A stretch of 64,000 nt of DNA from Acridotheres tristis. Lineage: Eukaryota > Chordata > Aves > Passeriformes > Sturnidae. A program made the translations under genes and the position numbers. Below, piece by piece: positions 12,401 through 25,430 of this stretch (positions are counted from its first letter, which is position 1; each line of letters begins with the position of its first letter). The stretch covers positions 2,113,335 to 2,177,334 of the forward strand of contig CM072890.1 of assembly GCA_037013685.1 (NCBI GenBank), read 5' to 3'. The notes below the pieces were generated by a model. The model made no database searches, was not told the DNA's origin, and saw only the letters and a program-made list of their open reading frames with translations.

Positions 12401-14677
12401 AGGGAGTGCCTTGCATCTAACCTGCACAACTGAAAGAGCAAAAGGAACAAAGAACTTCACAATAAAATACAGTATCAGGGTAAAGGAGAAGGTGTGCATG
12501 GCTGCACAAAATAAATTATGCAGCATCTTGAATATAGTTGAATTGTGCATAACTTTTCAATAATGGACAACTAACAGATTCTAGAAAGATTTTAATGCTC
12601 TAATTACAATAAATATTTAATTCCTCTGTGTTAAAAGTTATACATTACAAAATGTTCTATAATTTTTTTAACAATAATTTGACTGCTAGGTTTCTAAATA
12701 GTAAAGTATTTTGAGTCAGAACATTTTCCTATCTCTGCTGAAACAGACATTTTGGAGGATTTTGGACCAAATTATGGTACTGATCTTGTAACAAAGAAAG
12801 AACACACTGGTAGGAAGAGGTGTTCAAATTATTGTAAATGAAGAAAAGACAAAGACAAGGACAAAGAAAGAAAAATGATATTTTAAAAAAAGACAAGCAA
12901 ATAAGCAATTTACTTTTGAACGTTAACCTCCTGGAAATTTATTTTCTCTGTACTTTCAAGGCCCAAATAATTAAATATAAAAATGTGGCTTCTAAAGGCA
13001 CACCAAACCTATCCATCACCAGACAGGTGAAAGAAACATCGCCCTAGGAATGTATTCAAGACTGTTAACACTTGTTAAAGTTATAAATTACATTAAGTCT
13101 GTGAATTTTTAAACAAGTAAGGACTATAATCTCAATCCTTAAACACTGCAAAACACATGTTCTTTTCCACTTGAAAGCTTAAGTGCTCTGCTGACTCCAG
13201 GGAGCTTCCCACCAGAACAGGCATTAAAGGCAAGCGTGGGACACTTAGAAATCTCTACAAAGGAGACTTGAACAGCAACTATTCTCATAAAAAACAAATT
13301 ACATGGGATGAAATACACCTTTGGAGGTCCATTATTGAAGCTGTACTGACTTTTGCAGATGCCTGAAATGGCATCTCCTCATCACACGAAACACAATTTA
13401 AATATTTTCTAAAGCTGTAAGACACTTTCCTAAACAAGGTACCAATTTCATGTTTACAGGTGTAATATGAGTTTCTAACTTAATTTGCCCTGAAATGTTA
13501 TGCCTAATAATGAGTTATGCAAATTTTACATGTAAGCACCGAGTTTTACTCAGTTTTAACAAGACTGTTCAAAGCTTAGGGTCTCTTATCTAGCTTTGAT
13601 TTTTGCTCCTCATAAAAAATTGTTATGCATCACACATAGAATAAAGTTCTGTTTTTTTCATCAGACCTTTCTGCAATGTCTCTGATATGACAGTCATTGC
13701 CTCAGAGGATTTGGAAACACAGACCACACTTAAAGCAATAGCCAGCATCACATCTGCCTCTGCTCATCTGCTCCCATTTTCTTATTTTCATCTTGACATC
13801 ATAGAAAATCACTTGCAAAAGTATTATTTTCAAACTTCTTTGAAATTCCCTGGCATATAATGAACAGGCTGCCAGTTACGAAAAATAAATTAAGTAACAG
13901 CACTGACAAAAAAAAAAAAAAAAAAAAAAAAGAATGGTCATTAACACAAAAGCTGTTCCAAGCTCTTTCTTCTCAATCCAACTTGCTCAAGCAGAGACTC
14001 CAAACAAAAGGGAAAATTAAACTTTCTGTATTATGAGGGCACAGAAATATTCTGCTATGCTGAATAAAAAAATAGCAAGAAATGCTGATAAAAATTCTAC
14101 TTAATGCTTTCTACAAGTGCCTAAAAATAAGCTAACAGATACTTATAATCAAAATATTTTCAACTGTGCTTTGCTGTAACAGCAAAAAGCTGTCATTTGC
14201 ATCATGGCAATAACTCATTTTAACTTCAGACAGACATATTACAGTTCTTTAATCATTAGAAAGATCCTATGTAACATTCCACAGCTTTTTTATTATTTAA
14301 ACAAAAAAACAAGCAAAGAAAGAAAAAGCAGAAGATGCCTCAGCATCTGTATGATGTTTAGAATAATCTGTGGAAATTCTCTCACTGCAAGGTTCGTTTG
14401 AAATCTGCTTTGTGAGCCTGTTCCAGTGATTCCCAAAAAGATTCTCTACTGCCCCAAAAATGCAGTCAGTGAAAGAAGGACAGCAGGACAGGCTGGATGA
14501 GACAAGTTTGTTTGTGCTTTTTAGTTAAAATATGAAATAAACTGCTGTATCCTATACTAACACATCAGAATAATCATCATTCATGATTTATTTCCATCTG
14601 TGTCTCGGTGCCCTTTTGTATGGAGGCTCTCCGTGGAAACCCTAAAACCTGGACCAATATCCACCTTTCCCTGAGCG

Positions 14678-14975
14678 AAATAAATTCTGTTTCTTGCAGA
14701 TCCCAGTGGCCAAGAGGAAAAGTGTGCTAGCCCTGCCTTGCCTCCTGCCACGAAATCAATTCTGTTTTTTGCAGATCCCAGTGGCCAAGAGGAAAAGTGT
14801 GCTAGCCCTGCCTTGCCTCCTGCCACGAAATAAATTCTGTTTTTTGCAGATCCCAGTGGCCAAGAGGAAAAGTGTGCTAGCCCTGCCTTGCCTCCTGCCA
14901 CGAAATCAATTCTGTTTTTTGCAGATCCCAGTGGCCAAGAGGAAAAGTGTGCTAGCCCTGCCTTGCCTCCTGCCA
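14678..14975. repeat. 75-bp minisatellite, four near-identical copies
   Basis: Anchor 'gcagatcccagtggccaag' occurs at 14,696, 14,771, 14,846 and 14,921, an exact 75-bp period. Copies differ by very few bases. One of them (aaatAaa / aaatCaa) alternates A, C, A, C, which suggests duplication of a 150-bp dimer. The period is a multiple of three, so open frames run through on both strands (25-residue repeats). I do not regard these as genes. Each unit has a T-rich tract ending in CAG, similar to a plus-strand splice acceptor. Confidence 0.95.
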
Positions 14976-15979
14976 GCCTGAGCCAGCTCCTCCAGGGCAG
15001 ATGTGTTTGACAGGCACAGCAGCATCCCAACTCTTTTCATCCTCCTAATCATCACACCTCGGGGTTTCAACACTAATTTCCCTCCCTTTCTGCTCGCACA
15101 AGTGCTTCTATCTACGGAAATAAACTGAGATTTCATGTCATCCTATGTAATAAGAGAGGGAGAATGTGTAGGAAAGCACGGAATTGCAAGAGCAGGTATG
15201 GAAGAGCCTGTGAGTGTATTTACACATTTTACACTGTGGAGGTGGCAAACTGAATGAAAAGAAGGCCACTGTGAGCACTAAATCAACATAATAATCACTT
15301 CAGAGTTCTCTCAAAACACATTCCTTTTTTTTTTTTTTTTTTTTTTTTAAATTAGCATCATTAAACCGCGCATGACACTGGGTTTTATGAACTACTAACG
15401 ACATCCTATGAGCACAGAGCTCTATCCCCGCCTCGGAGAAAGCTCACAAAAAAAAAAAAACAGCTCACTCTGAGAGGGGCCATCCCTGCCTGCAGAGCAC
15501 ACACAGGGAGAGGCTCCTTGGCCACCACACAGGAGATAATGAGGCATCCCAGGGTCACTGGGGAGCAGCCAGCAAATGCTCAAAAACAGGAGGTGTGTCA
15601 ACAACTTGTGTGAAAGGATGGAAATTCTTCTGGACGGCCAGAAGTTACTAGGAAAAAAAAAAAAAAACAACTCATTTAAAAACCTCGTACTTGTTAAATT
15701 ACTGACTTTAGAGTACTCGGAAACTTAGAATTCTTTTAAGAGAATCTAGCAGGCAGAAAGAGCAAAATTATATTCTTGAAGTGGCGAGCAGGTATCACAC
15801 AATACTTAGGAGGAAAAGTAAATAAATTCAACTCCCTTAAAACACATTGTGATTGAACATGTAATATCAACTGACTCTAAGAAAAATAAGACCCTAAATG
15901 GGTCTAAAATGTTTCACTTTAAGACACAGTAGAAAAGAAGTCCTGCAGACATTAAGCCCAGCATAAGAATGTCTTTTAT

Positions 15980-16048
15980 ACCCTTTATTTAGCTTCTATC
16001 TTGTTAAAGGGTTTTTACCCTTTATTTAGATTCTATCTTGTTAAAGGG
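15980..16048. repeat. short tandem duplication, about 37 bp x 2
   Basis: The segment starting 'accctttatttag' and ending 'cttgttaaaggg' occurs at 15,980 and again at 16,017, with one internal substitution (c/a). It is a simple local duplication in PDE3B intron 1. Confidence 0.9.
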
Positions 16049-18986
16049 TGTTAATTAATCAAAAACAAATGAAGCATGACCAGTAATGAAGGTTATAGAG
16101 ACACATTAATACCATAGTGCCTATGCAGGGAGTCACAATTAAGCTGTTATTTCAATAAAACTGCTGAAATTTCCCTCTGCTCACTTCATCTGTCACACAC
16201 TCGTAGAAAAGTCGATCTCCTTGCTGAGCTTTGCTGATAAAAGCACCCTGACACTCCCAGGCAGGGGTGACACAGCCTGGCCCTCCAGGTCCAGTCCCCC
16301 TGGGCTGGGGACAGCACTGCCTGCTTTGGGCATAATGAATTAACTCACCCATTCCTATTTCTGTGACCATCATCAGCACGGGTACAGCTAAACCCACATG
16401 CCTGTCAGGCTATTCACACCAAAAAGCCTCAGAAAATCCCAAAACCAAATCCAAAGCACTCAAACACAGCCTCCTATGGTACCCCTTGTAATGTATCTTG
16501 AATAACTTAAAAATAGTCAATTACAGAGGAAAAATAAAATGTTCATATTCCATAAAATAAACATTTATCAAATGAACAACAATTGGAACATTTGCTGCAA
16601 ACATGCTTTTAACTTAGTGAAGGTATTTGGGTTTGCATAAAGGGACGTTCAGGTTGGCAGCTCAGTACTGGGTAACAAAACTTGTCAACATTGCCATCTG
16701 ATCAGGCATTGAACTGGAAATATGCCAGGTTTTTTTCACACACCCCTGTACAAACTGAAGTGAACACTGGTGGTCATGAATGTTCAGCATAACAGCCCAG
16801 TTTTTCATAAATATTGAACTATCTAACAAATAGAGGGATAAAAAAAAAAAAAAACAAACTACTTGGGTATGTGTGCCTTGTTCTGTCCCTGTCCCAGTAA
16901 ATTTATTTCAAAGGAATGTGCCACACACAAAAGCTCTGTGTGAAAAAGCAAGGATGGCCCAACACATCCAGACTCAGTCCCCACCAGCTGCCCGTGCTGA
17001 TATGAATGATGTCCTTGCCCACAGCTCAATGATCCACTTTCAAACACAAAGCTGCAGTGGGAGCTGACATTTTGTTTCAGCAGCCAGGCCTTGTTATGGC
17101 CCTTCTCGTTCCTAGAACAGTTTGTTTTGCCACACTCATCAATAAGGCCATTCACTTCACTGCTCTTCCTTAAGCACAGAGTTCCCTGACCTATTTCTTT
17201 CACAAATATTGGTAACGCTTCCCTTCCCCAAATATCAGATCTGCCAGTTTGTTACCCTGTGAACTCTCATTTATTAACATCCATGGCTGCTGTCTGTTTG
17301 GAAGGGCTCTAGCACAGTTTTACTGCCACTGGATTCTAAAAGTTCTTGATCCTTTTTATGCTTCAGTAACAATCACTCAGACATTGCACAGTCTGCCCTG
17401 ACCAATCCAAGCCCTAGCTTTAACCTTAAATTTTCATTTCTGCTTTGAGTTGCAGGAAAGTCCCTTTTTTCTTTCTTTTTCACCATTAAAATTTATTCTG
17501 TAGTGTGTTGCATCTTGTTAAGCATTGTTTTCAGCCACTGGAAAGGACATGTTGAAATTTAACATTTCCTTTCACTCCCTTTTATTCTCATCTTCAACTA
17601 TTCTTTCAGCTTGCCCTCCACATAGTTTTATCCTTTTATTCCAGCAAAATATTCGACGTCTGCAGCCTCTTTTGTTCTGTCCTCTCATTTGGCAGACACA
17701 AATTTCTCATCTATTTTACTCCAGAACTATTTACATCCACAACAGAACAGACTACATCCCCCAATTTCACTGTCTGTAATCCCCAATCTTTGCACAAAAC
17801 CACAACATTTACTCTGTCCCACCTTCAGCAACTGGTATCATCTAATAGCTGCATTTGGTTTTGTTCAGATTTCTTTTGAAGGTGGTAAGGCTGAATGAAG
17901 TTTTCATTCTAAGATATCAGAAAAGCAAAACAGGGATAAAAAAGCTTTTTTTTTTCTAGAAATATAAGTTCCAATCCAATGTCACCTAGGGCTCAGGCTG
18001 AGACAGACTCCCCACCCCACCTGCATCATTCTGGTGCTCACTGGTGACACGAGACACTGTCATGGCAATTCTGAGAGCTCAGCTCACACTGCAGGCTTGC
18101 CCTGCATTGGGCCACATTCCATAGGGTTTCCTCACTTCCCACTCAGGTTTGGGTTTTTTTCCTCATAAAATTTACTGGGATTTGATCTTCTAAGTCCAAT
18201 ATACTACAATCAGTTCCATTGCTCAAGTTTAATTATTATTAGAATAACACTATCAGGCATATATACACACATTGTGTCAAAAGATGAGTCTTTTTCTCAG
18301 GAAAATATAGCAAATTTCTTGCCATTCTCTTTCATATTTAACCTCCCAGAACACACTGTTCACAAACCCCAGCATGGAGGCTGTCCCCTCTTTTTCTTTT
18401 AGAGACTCTCCTGGGCACCTTTTACTGCTCATCTCTAAAAGTTTCTTTCACAAATTTAAAGCATCTTCCTGGTCCAAGCTGAATTTCAGTACTTTATGCA
18501 ATTTATTCTGCTATTTTTTTTTCAACGCAGTCAATCATGCAGTTGTTGGAACCGTCTCCCACAGTTTCTTTCATTTCTTTCCTACTGGTGCTCTGTAACA
18601 TGCTTCCCTCACCTTCCAACAAATTTCTCCAGCATTTCCACAGCAGTGGTCTTTGATCTCCTTCCTTTCTCCACTTATATTTCCTTTCCAGGAAAACACA
18701 CCTGAAGCAACAGTGAACCTCCTTTGCTACACGGACAGCTCACACACTCTTGCCTGCTTTTACTGAAGCAGAATATAAACTGTCCCAAGTCTTGGATATC
18801 TAAAAGCCAGCTTAAGGCAAACTTAGCTAACAGAGTTTTTCAGTGCACTCAGTCTCCCTAAAACCCTTCTTTGTCGTTCTTGGTGGTCCCAGGTGAAGCT
18901 TTGCCAGAGGATAACATCTTCAACTCTGACCCCTCTACGGGCAAACCATGATTCAATCATCCTTTCTTTGTGGTATAATACTGCAA

Positions 18987-19401
18987 AAGAGAGAGAGAGA
19001 AAGGGAGAGAAAGGGAGAGAAAGGGAGAGAAAGGGAGAGAAAGGGAGAGAAAGGGAGAGAAAGGGAGAGAAAGGGAGAGAAAGGGAGAGAAAGGGAGAGA
19101 AAGGGAGAGAAAGGGAGAGAAAGGGAGAGAAAGAGAGAGAAAGAGAGAGAAAGAGAGAGAAAGAGAGAGAAAGAGAGAGAAAGAGAGAGAAAGAGAGAGA
19201 AAGAGAGAGAAAGAGAGAGAAAGAGAGAGAAAGAGAGAGAAAGAGAGAGAAAGAGAGAGAAAGAGAGAGAAAGGGAGAGAAAGGGAGAGAAAGGGAGAGA
19301 AAGGGAGAGAAAGGGAGAGAAAGGGAGAGAAAGGGAGAGAAAGGGAGAGAAAGGGAGAGAAAGGGAGAGAAAGGGAGAGAAAGGGAGAGAAAGAGAGAGA
19401 T
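18987..19401. repeat. 10-bp polypurine array with block structure
   Basis: Pure purine strand of about 415 bp. After a short GA lead-in there are 13 copies of 'aagggagaga' (19,001-19,130), 14 of 'aagagagaga' (19,131-19,270), 12 of 'aagggagaga' (19,271-19,390) and one final 'aagagagaga'. The two variants are segregated into blocks. All six frames are largely stop-free, producing long spurious open frames (up to 312 codons). Mirror-symmetric polypurine sequence can form triplex (H-) DNA and is prone to slippage and assembly error. Confidence 0.95.
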
Positions 19402-21497
19402 GGAACTTTTACCAAGAGCCTTCTCATTGCACATTTCATCCTGCTCAAAACATTTTGTCAATGTCAGAGAGAACCGGACAAACAATAGAATCCTACTCAT
19501 CCAAAATACGGTTGCAAAAACCAGTTTTCCAAGTGTGTTGCTTCCACCACGTAATCCTTCTCTTAGCACATTCCTCTCACTCAGCTGCATCCCATTGGAA
19601 TTGCCTCCATTCACAGCTCAACACACACTGCCACCTTCATTTTCCCCCCATGAGACAAACCCCAGAGACAGGAAGATTCAGTGAACAACAGAAACACATC
19701 TTGCCATGCAGGTACAACATGGTAACAGTCAATGGAATTGTGAGGGGGAAGCTCCAAATAGCAAAGAGCTGCTTTGTCAAACACAGAGCAAGGAGAATTG
19801 TATTTTGTTACTGGCTGCACTCAACAGGTAAAGGTTCACCTGTTTCTGGGCTGCAAACAGTGTCTAACAATTCTAAGACACTCTAAAATACACATCAAAA
19901 AGAGTTTCTGCACTAGGAAGTTTATCCCCTGAAAGCTTAAAGACACGAGTGTAATTTGTTTCCCAAATCGGTAACGGACACAAATGTGAATTTCATGAGC
20001 AAAGAAGGAACTGCGTTCATTTCAAGTTACACAAATATTTCAGTCCTGGAATCAAGTCCTGATGTTCCTAAGGTAAGACACCAAAGCCAGGAGATAGCCT
20101 GGAACAGAAACTGGGGAGAGGTGGTGGCCAATCCAACCCTGACCACAAGACAATTCCTCCTGTAATTAACAGAGTGCAACATGAAATGTGCATGAAACAG
20201 CCCAGCTTTCCTCCGTGTTTGAACCGAGTCTGATAACCAGAAAAGGCGTGTGCCAGCTCTGTTTGCAGACTGTTTTGGACACCTATCCTGTATTTAATTA
20301 GGAAGGCCTGTTCTTTACTCAAGGAAAAATATGAATATTCTTGCTGGATTCTGAGAATCTCCTATGTAAGATTTCCTACACATGGCTGTTTGCTCTCATA
20401 TACATGTCCACTATCAAGTTGAAGAAAAAAAAAGTCTTGCTACCATATTTTTCAGGACATAGTGTTTACAAGATCTGCAATACTGACAAGCACCTTTTAG
20501 ATTCCCTGATTTGGCTTTCAGACCAAAAAAAAAATTACAAAAATAAGTGTGCGATGTGCAACAGTCAATAAAGATAAACCTTTTGATATCAGTAGCAATA
20601 GGCAGAGCCAAGAGATGAGCATCCAATTAATACATGCAGTCAAAATATGGCCTACAAAAAATTTGAAATACCAATCAATACTGCAGTCTTACTCCAATTC
20701 CTCTCTAGGTCCAGGATGAATATTGAAGAAAGAACACAAACAGGCTGTTTGCTGCTAAAATCATACCAATTTCTAGTGGCAGAAGTGTTAATATAGTAGA
20801 GTTCAGAAAAGGCGCTGCCTTTGCAAAATTTTTAGCTGTCATTTTAGTCATATTGTTTCCCTCAATGTGTATTTATGTATTTTGATATTGGCATTTAAGT
20901 ATACTTACATAAAAACATCAAGACATAATCTGTTCAAGTTTCTTTCCTCCCACCTCAGACTAAGTTGCTAGACATATGTACTGCAGAAGAGACACACAGC
21001 ATGAATTTACATACTTTGATGGCTAAAGTAGACATAGATATTCGTATAAATGGTAAGAATAATCTAATTTTATCAACTTTCCAGCCTCATAGTTCCTGCA
21101 CCTGTTGAACTCCAAAACATCTAAGTGAGGATTCCTCAAATTTTACAGGATCATGCATACAGAGCCTCTTTCCACTTGTACCCCAGAAAAAAAAAAGATA
21201 GTTCCATCCAATTTCTGTGTGCATGTGCTGCTGGTTGCACATTCCCCCGTGTGTTAATATTCCATCCTGTTCCCACCCCCTCCATGCACACAGACCCCTT
21301 GGAATTGTTGGCTGGGAAAAAAAAAAAATCAAATAATTATTTTCTTGTATACGTAAGTAGACAGAGAACACATATAACTTCAAATGAACATGCTACTGAA
21401 AATTTCAGGTCAATACTAACATTCTCTATTTTCATCAAATAATAACTAAAATCTACACAACTTTGTTCTCATTATAAAAAAAAAAAAAAAAAAAAAT

Positions 21498-21670
21498 CAG
21501 CCACTGGAATAATCTCCCCAGAGAAGCAATGGATTCCCCAACACTGGACAAGTTTAAGATTCAGCTGCACAGAGTGCTGGGCCAGCTTGTCTAGACAGTG
21601 ATTTTGCCAAGAAAGGTAGGACCTGATGATCCTTGGGGTACCCTACTGACCTGCTATTCTATATTTGATA
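21498..21670 (+). mobile_element. CR1 LINE 3' fragment
   Basis: Begins after an A-run, with 'ccactggaataatctcccca', and continues through 'gacaagtttaagattcagc', 'gtgctgggccagcttgtcta' and 'ggacctgatgatccttgggg', the recognisable 3' part of one CR1 subfamily in plus orientation. It is truncated at the 5' end like nearly all avian CR1 copies. Confidence 0.8.
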
Positions 21671-23949
21671 TAAACTTCTTCTACACATAAGAGGTTCGTG
21701 ACAATCGCACAAAATACATCTAATAGGATCACAATAATAACAATTTATCTCTCATTCATCAAAGTATTTCTGTCATGGTAGACCAGCAGCATCTTCCTAA
21801 CAATGTTCATTAAACTACTTAAAATACTAATACTGGAAAAGAATCACTGTTATACTGCTTTATAAGGATTTGTAAAATGTCTAATCAGCCCTTAAAGAAA
21901 AGCCACACAACAGATGCTCTCTGAAAAGCATTAAGGATACACATTCCTTCAGTTTCAAGGAAGCAATATAATAAAAACCTCGTACTGTTTATTCAAATCA
22001 AGTCCCACATTACGGGCTTACTTCTCCCTACCTCTGCCCAAACAATTGATGTTTTATCAGCTCTGCAATGTCTGATCTCTCTCCAAGTCAGACAGGAGCT
22101 CAGAGGATTTAACCTGTGTTATCCTCGTAAAATTGCATATAAAATACAGCAGAGAACATGTATCTGTGAATCTCATTTAAACTGTGCTTAACAAAGCACA
22201 AATATTTATTGTAAAGCATAGTAGTTTATTAGGAAAATTAAGAACTTCATATCTCTTTGTTGTTCACATCTAGTGATAACAAAGATATCAAGTTCTGGAA
22301 GTCTACCAAAAAGTTATATTTTATTATGAACACGTATGATTTAAGCATTGCCAATAAATTTTATGTATTTAGTTAGAGCTGACATTTATGATGTTACTTG
22401 AAGAATAATGAATGCCCTAACTTGAAATATGCACATGCCTTTAAGAAGTGAGCCGAACGTCAAAGGAAGCTTTTAGTAACTTGCATATGAACAAATATCT
22501 TCTACCATCTAGAAAAGTTAATGAAATCACATTTGCTGATATTTCTGTGCTACAGACAAATGTGACAGCAAAAGAGAGCATTTGCTATCCAGAAAGGAAC
22601 AGAGAAAGTAAATTATTATATGATAGTCCCTACATATCTTAACTGCTAGTAAAATATTTTAATGTTTCTTTCATTGTATGCATTAGATAATCTGCAACTT
22701 ATTGAATGAGTTATTTCTGAAGACTGTCACAGCATACTTGCATTTTAACCTTTTATGCAGAAACAATTGCTGTATTAATCACTGCAAACAATTACTGTAT
22801 TAATTCTGCTGTGCAAACTCAGTGGGGAAAACGCTCGCGAACTACTCCACCGTCTCAGATTCACCTCGTATTTCCTCAGATTGACACAGTCAATCACAAG
22901 ACCTGCATTATAGAACAGATGTCAAGGAAAAATTCGAAAATGTCATTTGGCACCGGTGAGTTTCAGCCAGCCACGACAGCAACAGACGGGGGATCCTGCA
23001 GCCACAATCCCTTCGCAGAAACTCCTCGCTTGCACATTTATTAAATACACTCCCCTCGTTCTCCCTGATAATCCACTTGCAGCAGCCTCGGCCACTTCCA
23101 ACACAACTCGATGTTCCTGCAGCTGACGTGCAAGTGCCCAAATAAAAACAAACTCCCCCACACGCACGGGGGTTTACGCTACAAAAAACAAGACTCATTG
23201 AAAAGTTTTCCGGGAGGTAGAAACCAACAGAGTTCCATTCAAGAAAACTGAGCGTTTCGGGCATCCCTCCAGCCCTTACTGAACAGCTCTCTCTTCAGTA
23301 AAAAGAAGTTTCTTAAAACCCATCAACCCAAAACTAACGTTAACTTAGGCGGAGCGAGGAGCAGAGGGTGAGAGAGAGGGAGAGGGCGGAACAAACGACA
23401 GTAATGTGCAGGGCAAAAGGACAGCTGCCACTCAAACAACGCCAGCATTCGATAAATAATATCCCTCAAAACCTGGTATTTCTTTAGCACTTAGCAATGA
23501 TTTTGTCGACAGAAAGAGGGAAGAACCAGAAGTGCCGAGCAGCTTAGAGAACTCTGTGTGTTTTCTTCCTCTCGGAAAGGCTGCCAGACGTGGAGGAGGT
23601 GGGGGACTTCGGAAAAGAAACAAAATAACAAGGTAACTGATAGCTGAAGCTGACTGGTTTGAGGTTTTGCTCTAATCAATAAGAACTGCTGTTTAATAAT
23701 TGAGACTGCATAAAAAGCGAGCGAGCCTTCTGCCCTACAGCAAATACATTATTATGATTTAGCACCCACGCAGAAATAAAGGGTTATATCGATTCTGCAG
23801 AACCGAGCTGAGAAACCCGCTAAGGGACTAACATTCTCCTCCATTCCTCTAGCAGGAGTTTGGTAGTGAGCACACATCCAGCATAGACACACACAGGAGG
23901 CAGCAAAAGCTACGGAGTGGCGCTCATTCCTCCCAAAGTTTCTCCTTCA

Positions 23950-25430
<1,481 letters not shown>

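Noticed and set aside
14581..15030. 149-codon minus-strand frame with four 25-residue repeats
   Set aside because: It follows solely from the 75-bp minisatellite period being a multiple of three; no family similarity was seen.
18823..19886. Long open frames of 263-312 codons on both strands
   Set aside because: They are created by the stop-free 10-bp polypurine array; the flanking residues resemble no protein and there is no exon structure.
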